Shown here: positions 26,001 to 33,116 of the stretch, one piece after another
Numbering within the stretch: the first letter of the stretch is position 1
How the letters are laid out: each line of letters begins with the position of its first letter
Source of the DNA: CALHRB01 sp964473465
Lineage (GTDB): Bacteria; Bacteroidota; Ignavibacteria; Kapaibacteriales; UBA2268
Direction: 5' to 3'
DNA: 64,000 bases
Assembly (NCBI GenBank): GCA_964473465.1
Contig: CAYYPE010000007.1
Location: 62,001-126,000 of the forward strand
The notes under the pieces: model-generated
What the model saw: only the letters and a program-made list of their open reading frames with translations
What the model was told of the DNA's origin: nothing
The model's database searches: none
Translations under genes and position numbers: made by a program

Positions 26001-26605
26001 AATTTCTCCCTGCTTTGTTTGAACTTTCGTTTGGAATAACGACTAAAGATCATTTTAGCCCTGTTCTGATTGACAATCATTTTAAATTGAAAGGGAAAAT
26101 TGACCGTATTGAATTTGCTAATATTGATAATGCACTCTCCTTCATCATTACTGATTACAAAAGCAATCTAAATAATATTGCTTCTCTTAAAAAAATTCTT
26201 GACGGAGTTTCTTTTCAGATGCCACTATATCTGGTTGCAGCAAAAATTCTTTTTGAACTAACAAGCAATGAAGCTAAACCTTTTGGTGCTGTATATTATA
26301 ACCTTAAACCTTTTTCAAAAAATAAAAAACCGGAATTTTTTAAATGTCTGATGATTCCTCCTTCAAACCCAATTAAAAAATTATTAGGCAAATCAAGAAA
26401 TCAATATTTACAAAGTGATGATGAATTGAATGATGTGCTTAATAAATCTATAGAGCATGCAAAAAAATTAGTTGAAAATATTTCAAATTTTCAGTTCCCG
26501 CTTAATCCTCTTGATTTAAAAGTTTGTAACAATTGTAATTACAAATCTGCTTGTCGAATTAAAGAAAAGAAAATAATCATGGATATTAGCGAGTCTGAAG
26601 AGTAA
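23012..26605 (+). CDS. addB: AddB-like helicase/nuclease subunit (PD-(D/E)XK)
   Basis: 1197 residues. The N-terminal two thirds resemble a degenerate UvrD/Rep-type helicase scaffold (for example YDLVLVFPTGKYVRYFKQN, VTVTSIEQTRGIPFKVMILC). The C-terminal RecB-family nuclease has KGKIDRIEF and ITDYKS for the metal site and SFQMPLYLVA as the QxxxY motif. One cysteine before the nuclease (YAACPFRYF) and three after it (CNNCNYKSACR) match the [4Fe-4S] staple of AddB. It is the expected partner of AddA in double-strand-break end processing; addA is not in the window. The gene starts 4 bp after the Lon-like gene, and a cupin gene follows after 29 bp. Confidence 0.85.
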   Translation: MSHILCNEPLKKLKRFSLNEIFTKSIINDKPYDLVLVFPTGKYVRYFKQNFVKEYYSIHKKPLSELKIYTLQGFINLIFDSFGLNNTYKQLSEGYLLALFDEAIEKANLKFFKTKSKKISNTVLIKLYSLIYGLREDGITLKKLQSDYDSINREFPEELSYYTDTHRMSDIIKIYQNYDKLLSDKYIDFPKLLNLTIDKLNELDEIGFQTKIADIFGPQSTIYIDAFTDFKKPEISLLSFFVKAINPFGIHIDYTYSPTNQNGNGPLFGNLEEIIIHFHKAGYHLISLSDYPNEKVNNVEYILNSSNEDEKERLFGDISGFFRRWLFNTEKDLKNPYLSKFIKILIAENRKDEVKNIAKLVKYLINFKGYKPSEICVCSRQPELYSGLFREMFSRYRIPSNVTDRFNLAQSPVINAILTVLEIISSGFRFDDVFKALNSPYLNFETDGKSDRVNKGNLLNIAEQLRIRGGYLFGRENEWLRKLENSKQYLTNAISYSKNKSFDDLELTRLEKRFEAIKKAYDDFNVILNLLKFNTKKLSAVDFQKTVIELIKKFKILEAIEQNYLSILKENDDKFWQNELLERCENDAKALNRLLEILDEMTYVINELTPNLSASIDFYIEKLKTSILTTKYQISEKQGFGVTVTSIEQTRGIPFKVMILCGAIDGEFLLKYTPNQFVGIELPDSEKRHIHSERMLFYQFLTNTPEFFATNEKLIYITYFKNDDSGEKIRSPFIDALLKISTLKEDGCIIDLSEFIQSKNTAAIDSSTHNHDYEWLRTISNNDELYNYFSKSDFSEKAIEIPSNNLNNINYIKNYLLKSSVINNSNEESVSDLSQNELLEFSNKDKIYSITELETYAACPFRYFVKYPLNIEEPEIIDFSISPLEIGSLLHNVLYKFYKEIQSNQILSPDEQTKYQNIVVFLQSIGFNVTPVILYPDKKDYYLSVLLQITNEELQKIRFEHPFYDIEIENILGLTNKPGYLEMWLTAEIEKQQQNWEFLPALFELSFGITTKDHFSPVLIDNHFKLKGKIDRIEFANIDNALSFIITDYKSNLNNIASLKKILDGVSFQMPLYLVAAKILFELTSNEAKPFGAVYYNLKPFSKNKKPEFFKCLMIPPSNPIKKLLGKSRNQYLQSDDELNDVLNKSIEHAKKLVENISNFQFPLNPLDLKVCNNCNYKSACRIKEKKIIMDISESEE

Positions 26606-26634
26606 AAAAATACTATAAATGTAAAGGAGATTAA

Positions 26635-26901
26635 ATGGAAATCAAAATTGAAAAATTAACCGAATCCGAAATAACAGCCAGAGGCGTTAAAAGCTGGCCT
26701 ATATGGACTAAAGAAGTATCTGAATTTGATTGGTATTATGATTCTCAAGAGCAATGTCTTTTTCTCGAAGGAAAAGTCATTGTTAAAACTAATCAGGGTG
26801 ATTATGAAATAAACAAAGGTGATTTTGTTACTTTTCCTCAGGGCCTTGAATGCATCTGGAAAGTTATTGAACCAGTTAAAAAACACTATAAATTTGGATA
26901 A
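26635..26901 (+). CDS. Small cupin-domain protein
   Basis: 88 residues making a single cupin barrel of the Cupin_3 (ureidoglycine aminohydrolase-like/DUF861) type: KSWPIWTKEVSEFDWYYD, CLFLEGKVIV, YEINKGDFVTFPQGLECIWKV. The usual metal-binding histidines of larger cupins are absent, as is common in this short family. An AAGGAG Shine-Dalgarno precedes the ATG. Function is unknown. It is the last gene of the lon-like/addB run, and the gene to its right is convergent. Confidence 0.85.
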   Translation: MEIKIEKLTESEITARGVKSWPIWTKEVSEFDWYYDSQEQCLFLEGKVIVKTNQGDYEINKGDFVTFPQGLECIWKVIEPVKKHYKFG

Positions 26902-26946
26902 CCATAAAAATGCATTATTCTTCGATTTAGAATAATTATCAAAATA

Positions 26947-27450
26947 TTAATAAAAAAATTTCAATTTGTTTTCTTCAGGATAATATTCATTTTTTAATAT
27001 TACAAGAGGCTGATTATAATCAGGTTCAGAATCGGGAGGCTTCAGATTAACTCCCGTAAAATAATCATATTCTGAATAATGTTCAGCACACCAATGATTT
27101 TTTCCAACTTCTTCATTAAGGATTATTTCTCCACCTTGATGGGGACAAATTGTGCTAAAAAGGATAAAGTCATCTTGGCTGCCTTTGTCTTTTCTTACGA
27201 TAATTATATGACGACCAGCTAATGGTTTACCAAAGGATTTGGATATAGCTCCGCCAATTTCGTTCAATTCAGGAAATAAAGATAAATCAACAATAAATTC
27301 TCTGATTCTATCTACAACTGTTGGAATTGGTTTTTCCTGAATATATTCACATGATGAGAAAAAAGCTGGTGCACATGTAGAACATAATGATGCCCCAGCT
27401 AACAAAATCACTTTTTTCAAAAATTCTCGTCTTTCTTCTTCAGTTTTCAT
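26947..27450 (-). CDS. Rieske [2Fe-2S] protein with twin-arginine signal
   Basis: 167 residues. The N-terminus MKTEEERREFLKKVILLAGA has the RRxFLK twin-arginine motif and a hydrophobic stretch containing cysteines, so Tat export of a folded Fe-S protein is expected. The cluster ligands are C102-P-H104 and C121-A-E-H124, with the normal 16-residue spacing. The usual second glycine-rich box is altered (CAEHYSEYDYFTG). It should be a periplasmic one-electron carrier. It lies 16 bp after the gene for a c-heme beta-barrel protein and is probably co-transcribed and functionally linked. No cytochrome b subunit is nearby, so it is not part of an ordinary bc1 operon. Confidence 0.88.
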   Translation of the reverse strand: MKTEEERREFLKKVILLAGASLCSTCAPAFFSSCEYIQEKPIPTVVDRIREFIVDLSLFPELNEIGGAISKSFGKPLAGRHIIIVRKDKGSQDDFILFSTICPHQGGEIILNEEVGKNHWCAEHYSEYDYFTGVNLKPPDSEPDYNQPLVILKNEYYPEENKLKFFY

Positions 27451-27466
27451 AGCAATAGATTAATCT

Positions 27467-28666
27467 TTAGTAAAACAAATGTAATTGAAGGTAATACAAT
27501 GCACCTTTGTATTGAGTAAATTCTCTTGGGATTTGTTCAGTATCAATCAGACGGAATTCTTGTTTCAACTCAATAAATGGCAGTATAAATATCTGAGAAG
27601 CAAAAACAAGTTGTTGAGATGTGTTTTTAATCTCTAAAGATTTAAAATCTGACTGGGCTTGTTCAGCCCTAATTTCCAGATATAAAGCATCAAAAACTTT
27701 AATATTCAGCATGCAGAGAAAATTGTTCAATGAGAAAATATCAGCTTTTTTCCCAGAACTATATTCGAATATCAGAGATACTCTTTTAAAAAAATTTATA
27801 CCAAAAAAAGTATTAATTAAGTAAAAATCTGCACTGTTTATAATCGAAGTACCAATATATGAATTTGTGAAATCTGACATTCCAATTGTTTCTGAAAGCA
27901 ATGCCTTTAGAACATAAGTAATATTGCTACTACCAGTCAGGCTGATTGGTCCTTCAATGGAATTTACCTTAACTTTTGAAAGATTTGAAGAATTGAATAT
28001 TCCACCAGATAGATTAAATATCCATTCAGGAGTCGGGCTAAAAACATCCTTGTATAGTTCGATACCATAATCGGAAAAATCAACAGCAATAAGTGGATTA
28101 GCATAAACGTTATCGCTTGCTATAATTCTAATTAACATAGTGTGATCATCATATCTGACTCCAAAACCGGGTTGAAAATGACCTATTCTTACCTTCGGTG
28201 TTTCCGGAAACGGATCCAAAACAATTCCAGCTGTCCAGCTCTGCTGTCCATGATTTTTATATGTTATATCGGCAAAATTATATCCACCTTCAAAATACAG
28301 CCAATCGGCTGCTTCATAAGATCCATAGCCTGTTATCTGCTTAACAAAAAATCTTCTTTTCGATTCTGGTTTCAATGATCTTGACAATTGAGCTCTTATG
28401 TCTCCGCCAAAATATAATTTCCCATCTAATGCAGAATTAGTTAGTCTGGTCATATCGAATAAATTTTCCAAACCAATCCATTCTGGCTTAATCAATGAAT
28501 ATTTACCTACTGTCCTCCATCCATTTTCATTCCTTAGTCCAGAACCAGACTCTGACAAATGACAATTAATGCACCTGTTTGCTGTTTGAAGAGCTATTTG
28601 GGGCGTTGAATTACAATTATTTTTAAAAACTAAGAAACAAACAAGTAATAAAAAAATAGTTTTCAT
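27467..28666 (-). CDS. Outer-membrane beta-barrel protein with N-terminal heme c motif
   Basis: 399 residues. The signal peptide MKTIFLLLVCFLVFKNNC is followed by one CXXCH heme c site, C32-INC-H36 (ANRCINCHLSESG). The remaining 340 residues have the alternating, aromatic-rich strand pattern of an outer-membrane beta barrel and end in an aromatic residue (LYYLQLHLFY). The combination suggests an outer-membrane protein with a periplasmic heme plug or extension. It is followed by the Rieske gene after 16 bp. An electron-transfer or quinol-independent redox role is inferred; the partner is unknown. The start ATG lies only six bases after the T-tract of a hairpin (28673-28708). Confidence 0.75.
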   Translation of the reverse strand: MKTIFLLLVCFLVFKNNCNSTPQIALQTANRCINCHLSESGSGLRNENGWRTVGKYSLIKPEWIGLENLFDMTRLTNSALDGKLYFGGDIRAQLSRSLKPESKRRFFVKQITGYGSYEAADWLYFEGGYNFADITYKNHGQQSWTAGIVLDPFPETPKVRIGHFQPGFGVRYDDHTMLIRIIASDNVYANPLIAVDFSDYGIELYKDVFSPTPEWIFNLSGGIFNSSNLSKVKVNSIEGPISLTGSSNITYVLKALLSETIGMSDFTNSYIGTSIINSADFYLINTFFGINFFKRVSLIFEYSSGKKADIFSLNNFLCMLNIKVFDALYLEIRAEQAQSDFKSLEIKNTSQQLVFASQIFILPFIELKQEFRLIDTEQIPREFTQYKGALYYLQLHLFY

Positions 28667-28672
28667 TATTTT

Positions 28673-28708
28673 AAAAAAAGGGCTAACCCCTAAACAGGAT
28701 TAACCCTA
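28673..28708 (-). terminator. Terminator-like hairpin between the PhoX-like and heme-barrel genes
   Basis: Reading on the minus strand, AGGGTTAATCC, a short loop and GGGGTTAGCCCT form an 11-bp stem (two G-U pairs), followed by seven T. It is 32 bp after the PhoX-like stop, and its T-tract ends six bases before the ATG of the gene at 27467-28666, leaving no room for a new promoter between them. Confidence 0.75.
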
Positions 28709-28739
28709 TTAAATTAAATATCAATCATTTTACTAAAAA

Positions 28740-30170
28740 TTATCTTGGTAGTCCCTTTAAAATGACGATCAGACTTCCTTGGCTTTCGCTTGGCCTTAAA
28801 GTACCTTTGTCTGGATTTTTATATTTATCACCAGTCCATCCATGTGGTTGAACTGATAGTAAGAAAACATCCGGAATTCCAATTAAGTCGGATATATCAA
28901 TTAAAGCACCATATTCAGCACTTCCTTTTTTCGAATCTGCTTTGTCATATAAAGTTCCGGGATTATTAGGATTAGATTGGCCTCTGTAATGATCTATCTC
29001 ACAGACAACTTTCAATTCTTTTGTTGCAATATTATATTGATAAATATATGCATCATGAGTTTCACTGCCATAAGTATTTGGGTCTTCCTGAACATAAACA
29101 TAATTTTTTGTTACGCAAATATTGTCTGGATTCTGGAATAAATTTGCAGGACCGGCTTTATCATCCCCGTCAAGAATGCACTCCAATTTTCCTTTTAAGG
29201 GGTCATTTGCGTCCATAACAAGTTTATACACTCTGCCAGCAACAGTTCTTGAAGGATAATTTTTTTGACCGGTAGTGGTAAAGTAAACGTTTCTTCCATT
29301 TGCTCCTCCACCCTTTTGATAGTCTAAATCTTCCGTTCTACCAAATCTGATAGCCCCAAGAGCGGTACACTGAGCATTCAAATCTTCCTGAGAAATATCA
29401 TTGATTTTTTTGAATGTAACGTTAAAAGTTTGTCCGGTTTTCATATTTGTTTCCGAAGTGTCCCCGTCATCACGGCACATTGCATAGAGACTGCCATTAT
29501 CAAGATCACCAACAGTATTGCTTACATAAAGAGCAACCTGACCACCGCCGGGACCTGAATCATCATCTCCGATAATGATAACTGTCTTCCCAGAATAAGC
29601 ATCTTTTGGCAGAGGAACAGCATTTTCGAATGACCAGTGGCCTAAAGCCTTCAACCACTTAGGTTGTGTCAATGGTGCTGCATAAGGATTAAGGCCCAGA
29701 GCTTCGGATTTAGCACTACTTTCTCCACAACTGATAAATAGTGGACCAAAGCCATGTTCAGATTGTGTTGCTAAAGTTGCTGAACAAAGTCTGTATTTGC
29801 CTAAATCAGAATTAATAACATACTCACCTTTTACTGGCTTAAATGTTTTGTCAAGAGTTATTCTTGAAATTGAAAAATTATCTTCATGATTTACCAAAAA
29901 TGTAAAAGTTCCATCACTATTTTTTAATAAACCTGATCCGTCTGCTGAGCCACCAAAGATAAAACCCGGTGATTGTGGAAGAACATCATCGCTGGATAAA
30001 AGAGTGAATGCTTGTATTCCCGGCATTAGATTTTTCAAGAATGTTGGGGTTGAAGAATATTGCTTAATAACTACTTCATTTTTAGTGTTATCAGTTGTTT
30101 CTTCACTACAACCAATTAAAGCAATTATCAAAAAACTTGTTAAAATTAAAAATTGTACTTTTTTTAACAT
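28740..30170 (-). CDS. PhoX-like (DUF839) lipoprotein
   Basis: 476 residues. The lipoprotein signal is MLKKVQFLILTSFLIIALIGC, with the lipobox cysteine at 21. The body has the features of the PhoX/DUF839 beta-propeller family: NSDGTFTFLVNHEDNFSISR, FGRTEDLDYQ, PDNICVTKNYVYVQEDPN and DPLKGKLECILDGDD. PhoX proteins are Ca/Fe-dependent alkaline phosphatases, but many DUF839 members have no tested activity; phosphatase function here is a guess. It is anchored in the envelope by its lipid. Upstream is a 376-bp non-coding stretch. Downstream a hairpin separates it from the heme-barrel gene. Confidence 0.8.
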   Translation of the reverse strand: MLKKVQFLILTSFLIIALIGCSEETTDNTKNEVVIKQYSSTPTFLKNLMPGIQAFTLLSSDDVLPQSPGFIFGGSADGSGLLKNSDGTFTFLVNHEDNFSISRITLDKTFKPVKGEYVINSDLGKYRLCSATLATQSEHGFGPLFISCGESSAKSEALGLNPYAAPLTQPKWLKALGHWSFENAVPLPKDAYSGKTVIIIGDDDSGPGGGQVALYVSNTVGDLDNGSLYAMCRDDGDTSETNMKTGQTFNVTFKKINDISQEDLNAQCTALGAIRFGRTEDLDYQKGGGANGRNVYFTTTGQKNYPSRTVAGRVYKLVMDANDPLKGKLECILDGDDKAGPANLFQNPDNICVTKNYVYVQEDPNTYGSETHDAYIYQYNIATKELKVVCEIDHYRGQSNPNNPGTLYDKADSKKGSAEYGALIDISDLIGIPDVFLLSVQPHGWTGDKYKNPDKGTLRPSESQGSLIVILKGLPR

Positions 30171-30547
30171 AAATACTCCAAAATTTGTTTAATTAAAATG
30201 AACACATAAAACATTTCAAACTTAGATTTATATAGTTAAGTTTTAATAAATAATTTGTTGTTAACTGTGAATTATTAAAAAAACAACATATGATTTCAAT
30301 TATATTTAAATCAATTGTTTACATTATTTTATAAAAGAAATTGTATTAATTTTAAGTGAATTATTTAATTGATAATTCACATACTTGACAAATAATGATT
30401 TTTTCAGGTACTGAGCTTGAGAAAATTTGGGATGGATAAACGAAAAAATAGCTTATGGGTCGTTCTTTTGATAGATAAGCTTTCAATGAATTATATCAAG
30501 CTTCCTTTAAAAATAAAGGAACTGTCTTATTGTGACAGTAGCTTTTG
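30171..30547. other. Non-coding region between the PhoX-like gene and the tRNA
   Basis: No gene is seen. The left two thirds are AT-rich and should hold the promoter of the PhoX-like gene. The right end contains two hairpins directly downstream of the tRNA: ACTGTC/GACAGT (30521-30539) and TTCCTTTA/TAAAGGAA (30502-30521). Confidence 0.7.
30502..30539 (-). terminator. Probable terminator of the CAU tRNA
   Basis: On the minus strand, nine bases after the tRNA 3' end, ACTGTC-ACAATAA-GACAGT forms a 6-bp stem and is followed by TCCTTTATTTTT. A second hairpin, TTCCTTTA-TTTT-TAAAGGAA, overlaps the T-rich stretch. Confidence 0.55.
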
Positions 30548-30621
30548 TGGGCCCTGAGGGACTTGAACCCCCAACCTACGGATTATGAGTCCGCCGCTCT
30601 AACCAGTTGAGCTAAGGGCCC
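30548..30621 (-). tRNA. tRNA with CAU anticodon (Ile2 or elongator Met)
   Basis: A 74-nt cloverleaf: acceptor GGGCCCT/AGGGCCC, D arm beginning TAGCTC, anticodon arm GCGGA-CTCATAA-TCCGT with anticodon CAU, T arm GGGGG-TTCAAGT-CCCTC with one G-U pair, discriminator A. CCA is not encoded. The acceptor and D-arm start resemble the lysidine-modified tRNA-Ile2 of E. coli (GGCCCCTTAGCTCAG) more than elongator Met, and the acceptor closes fully, unlike initiator tRNA. Identity as Ile2 is therefore favoured but not certain. Confidence 0.9.
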
Positions 30622-30636
30622 CTTGAAATAAGATTG

Positions 30637-30644
30637 CAAAATTA
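30637..30644 (-). promoter_or_regulatory. Possible -7 element for the tRNA gene
   Basis: TAATTTTG on the minus strand exactly matches the Bacteroidota TANNTTTG element and lies 15 bases before the tRNA 5' end. No good -33 TTTG is seen at the usual distance. Confidence 0.3.
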
Positions 30645-30661
30645 ACAAAAAAATATGAAAT

Positions 30662-31441
30662 TTAATAATTAAAAAGTCCTAAAAATAGACCAAATTGAAC
30701 TGTGAAACCATTAGCGTCAATTTTATCAGGAACATTAGTTAGGTTCGCTGTCCTGTTAAAAGTCCAATCACCGCCGAAAGATAATGCATAACCAGCATTA
30801 GCTCTTATCATAAAGAAGGGTGTGAGAGCGTATTCAAAATTCACATTGGGTTGAACATAATAAAAATTACCTTCAGCTCTGTTTAAAAAATTTTGAATTT
30901 CCCCGATTGCTTTGAAGTTATCCCATGAAATTTCAGCTGGTGCCTGATAAACTTCGATTGTTCTTTTTCCCCAACCAAATGTAATTCCCGGAATCAAGGC
31001 TAATGATTTCATTAATATTATGCCATAGTCAATCGAAATACCCTGAAAACTCAAAGAATAATCAACATATTTATTTAAATTGATTACTGTATCTTTCTTC
31101 TCAACTGTTTTGCTTCCCCCCATTCCTAAAAACCCAAGTCTGACATTGGGAATAATACCTATTGCTGTAAAACCTTGAACTCCCGAAAGAAAAACAGGTG
31201 ATGAAAAAGCATCCTCAGGAAAGCTATATGTTTGCCCCAACAACTTTTTATTTAATTCATCAAAATTTACAAAAATAAAAGACCCAGTGTACCCCCCGCC
31301 AATAGCAAAATAAGGTGGTTTTTCTTCTTTTATTGTGGCAGACTCAAATTCAAGTTCATCTAATCTGTCATCCTGTGAAAAAACATTTCCATTGAAAAAA
31401 GCAAAGAATAATATTACTAATAATGTTAAAAATACTTTCAT
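30662..31441 (-). CDS. Outer-membrane beta-barrel protein, unknown function
   Basis: 259 residues from the ATG at 31441 (MKVFLTLLVILFFAFFNGNV, a signal peptide cleaved near FSQ). A TTG four codons upstream is also open but unneeded. After a short acidic linker (DDRLDELEFESATIKEE) the protein alternates Gly/aromatic strands (AIGGGYTGSFIFV, VRLGFLGMGGSKT, FFMIRANAGYALSFGG) and ends FGLFLGLFNY, a typical C-terminal barrel strand. It resembles the small barrel or adhesin-like outer-membrane proteins of this phylum but no named family. The gene is monocistronic, with the tRNA 40 bp downstream on the same strand. Confidence 0.75.
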   Translation of the reverse strand: MKVFLTLLVILFFAFFNGNVFSQDDRLDELEFESATIKEEKPPYFAIGGGYTGSFIFVNFDELNKKLLGQTYSFPEDAFSSPVFLSGVQGFTAIGIIPNVRLGFLGMGGSKTVEKKDTVINLNKYVDYSLSFQGISIDYGIILMKSLALIPGITFGWGKRTIEVYQAPAEISWDNFKAIGEIQNFLNRAEGNFYYVQPNVNFEYALTPFFMIRANAGYALSFGGDWTFNRTANLTNVPDKIDANGFTVQFGLFLGLFNY

Positions 31442-31551
31442 AATTTGCCTCAATTTATTTAATTAAAAAAAAAGCGTACTAAAAAAAATTAATTTACATC
31501 AATAGATTGAATAAATCAAACAAAAATAGACTAAAACAAGAAGGTTGTATT

Positions 31552-32994
31552 TCAGGTTTTAAAATAGTTTAATAGTTTCTTTTCAAGCAAAAGATAATCT
31601 TTAGGTTTCAGTAAATTCACGAATTCATATTGGTAATCCATCAATTTTTCCAAGTTCAACTCAATAGATTTAAAAATTAATTTCGAAACCATTTCTATGT
31701 CATTTAATTTTGCAAAAACTTTTGCAAGTTCAAAATAACCATCAGACCATTTTGGATTCAAATTAATAACTCTTTGGAAAGCAATTTTTGCATCTTTGAA
31801 TTTCTCTAAATCGAAAAGGGTTAATCCATAATCAAACCAACAATCAATATGCTCAGGATTTAGTTCAATTGCTTTCCTATAGCAAGATAATGCTTGTTTT
31901 GGTTTATCAATCTGGTTCAATAGCTCAGCTTTAGCATACCAGAGTTCGGGATTTTTCTTATTTAATCTTATTGCAGAGTCATAATCATTTAAAGCTTTTT
32001 TGAACTGATTAGTTGATTCATAACAAATTGCTCTGCCAAAGAAGAGTTGATAATTATCTGATTCTAACTCAATTGATTTAGTGAATAATCTTATAGCTTC
32101 GTTATAGTTGCCCAAATCACCGTATAAGCTGGCAAGATTAAATAATGCATCTTGATCGTCAGGATATATTTTTAAAGCATTATTATAACACTCTGTTGCC
32201 TCTATCAATCTATCCAGACTGGAATAGCAATTCCCCAGATAATACCATGCAAAATATGATTTTTTATCAATTGCCAGAACAGTGTTAAAACATTCAATTG
32301 CTTTATTGAATTTATTATGATTTGAATATGCAATACCTAAGTTAAGCCATAAACCAGAGTCAAAAGGATTTTTATTCAAAACAAGCTCATAATATTTTTC
32401 GGCGTTTGAATAATCTCCTTTGAAATAATAGCAGTAAGCAAGTTCAAGGTGTGATTTATACTGAAATTCATCACTTTCTAAGAGTTCCGAAAATATTTCT
32501 ATAGCTTTTTCAAACTCAAATAAAGATTCATAAATCAGACCTTTATTGAATATATACTCTTCGTTCTGAGGGTCGTAACTGAGTGCCAGATCAATATAAT
32601 CGAGTGCTGAACGGGATTTATCAGCATAAACTAAAGTAAAAGCTTTTTGATTCAATAGTTCCGAGTCTGTTGGATTTATAGACAGTGCTTTGTCAAGTGT
32701 ATCAAGTGCCTGTTGGTATTTTTCTAAATTAACGAGTGCTATGCTCTTTTTTAATAGCGCTTCAGTTGAGAGAGGAGAAATTTCGAGCCACATCTCACAA
32801 AAATCAAGGGCTTCATCAAATCTTTCTTTATCAAAACAATAATCAATAATCCCTTCAATCACATCCACACTTGGATAAATAAAATCATTCCTATCATCTT
32901 TTAATAAACTTTTACGATACTCTCTGATTTTTCTTTCCATATCGTCAAAGTTTTTATTATCCGAATAATCTTCGTCGTAGTTGATATAACTCAT
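31552..32994 (-). CDS. TPR-repeat protein
   Basis: 480 residues consisting almost entirely of tetratricopeptide repeats, about 11-12 copies of the 34-residue unit between residues 50 and 470 (for example EALLKKSIALVNLEKYQQAL, WYYLGNCYSSLDRLIEATEC, PELWYAKAELLNQIDKPKQA). There is no signal peptide or membrane segment, so it is cytoplasmic. Such solenoids assemble protein complexes; in Bacteroidota, proteins of this layout are common and mostly uncharacterised. It lies 122 bp behind the kinase-like gene at 33117 on the same strand and could be part of that signalling group. Confidence 0.88.
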   Translation of the reverse strand: MSYINYDEDYSDNKNFDDMERKIREYRKSLLKDDRNDFIYPSVDVIEGIIDYCFDKERFDEALDFCEMWLEISPLSTEALLKKSIALVNLEKYQQALDTLDKALSINPTDSELLNQKAFTLVYADKSRSALDYIDLALSYDPQNEEYIFNKGLIYESLFEFEKAIEIFSELLESDEFQYKSHLELAYCYYFKGDYSNAEKYYELVLNKNPFDSGLWLNLGIAYSNHNKFNKAIECFNTVLAIDKKSYFAWYYLGNCYSSLDRLIEATECYNNALKIYPDDQDALFNLASLYGDLGNYNEAIRLFTKSIELESDNYQLFFGRAICYESTNQFKKALNDYDSAIRLNKKNPELWYAKAELLNQIDKPKQALSCYRKAIELNPEHIDCWFDYGLTLFDLEKFKDAKIAFQRVINLNPKWSDGYFELAKVFAKLNDIEMVSKLIFKSIELNLEKLMDYQYEFVNLLKPKDYLLLEKKLLNYFKT

Positions 32995-33116
32995 TTCTAA
33001 AAAAATTTTTTATGAAAATCTATACAACTTTGTGATTTTTTTTGAAATAAGCAAAAAAACTTTTCCTCAATTCCTTTTCTGAAATTGATTCAAAGAATCA
33101 TCACAAAAATTAAAAA

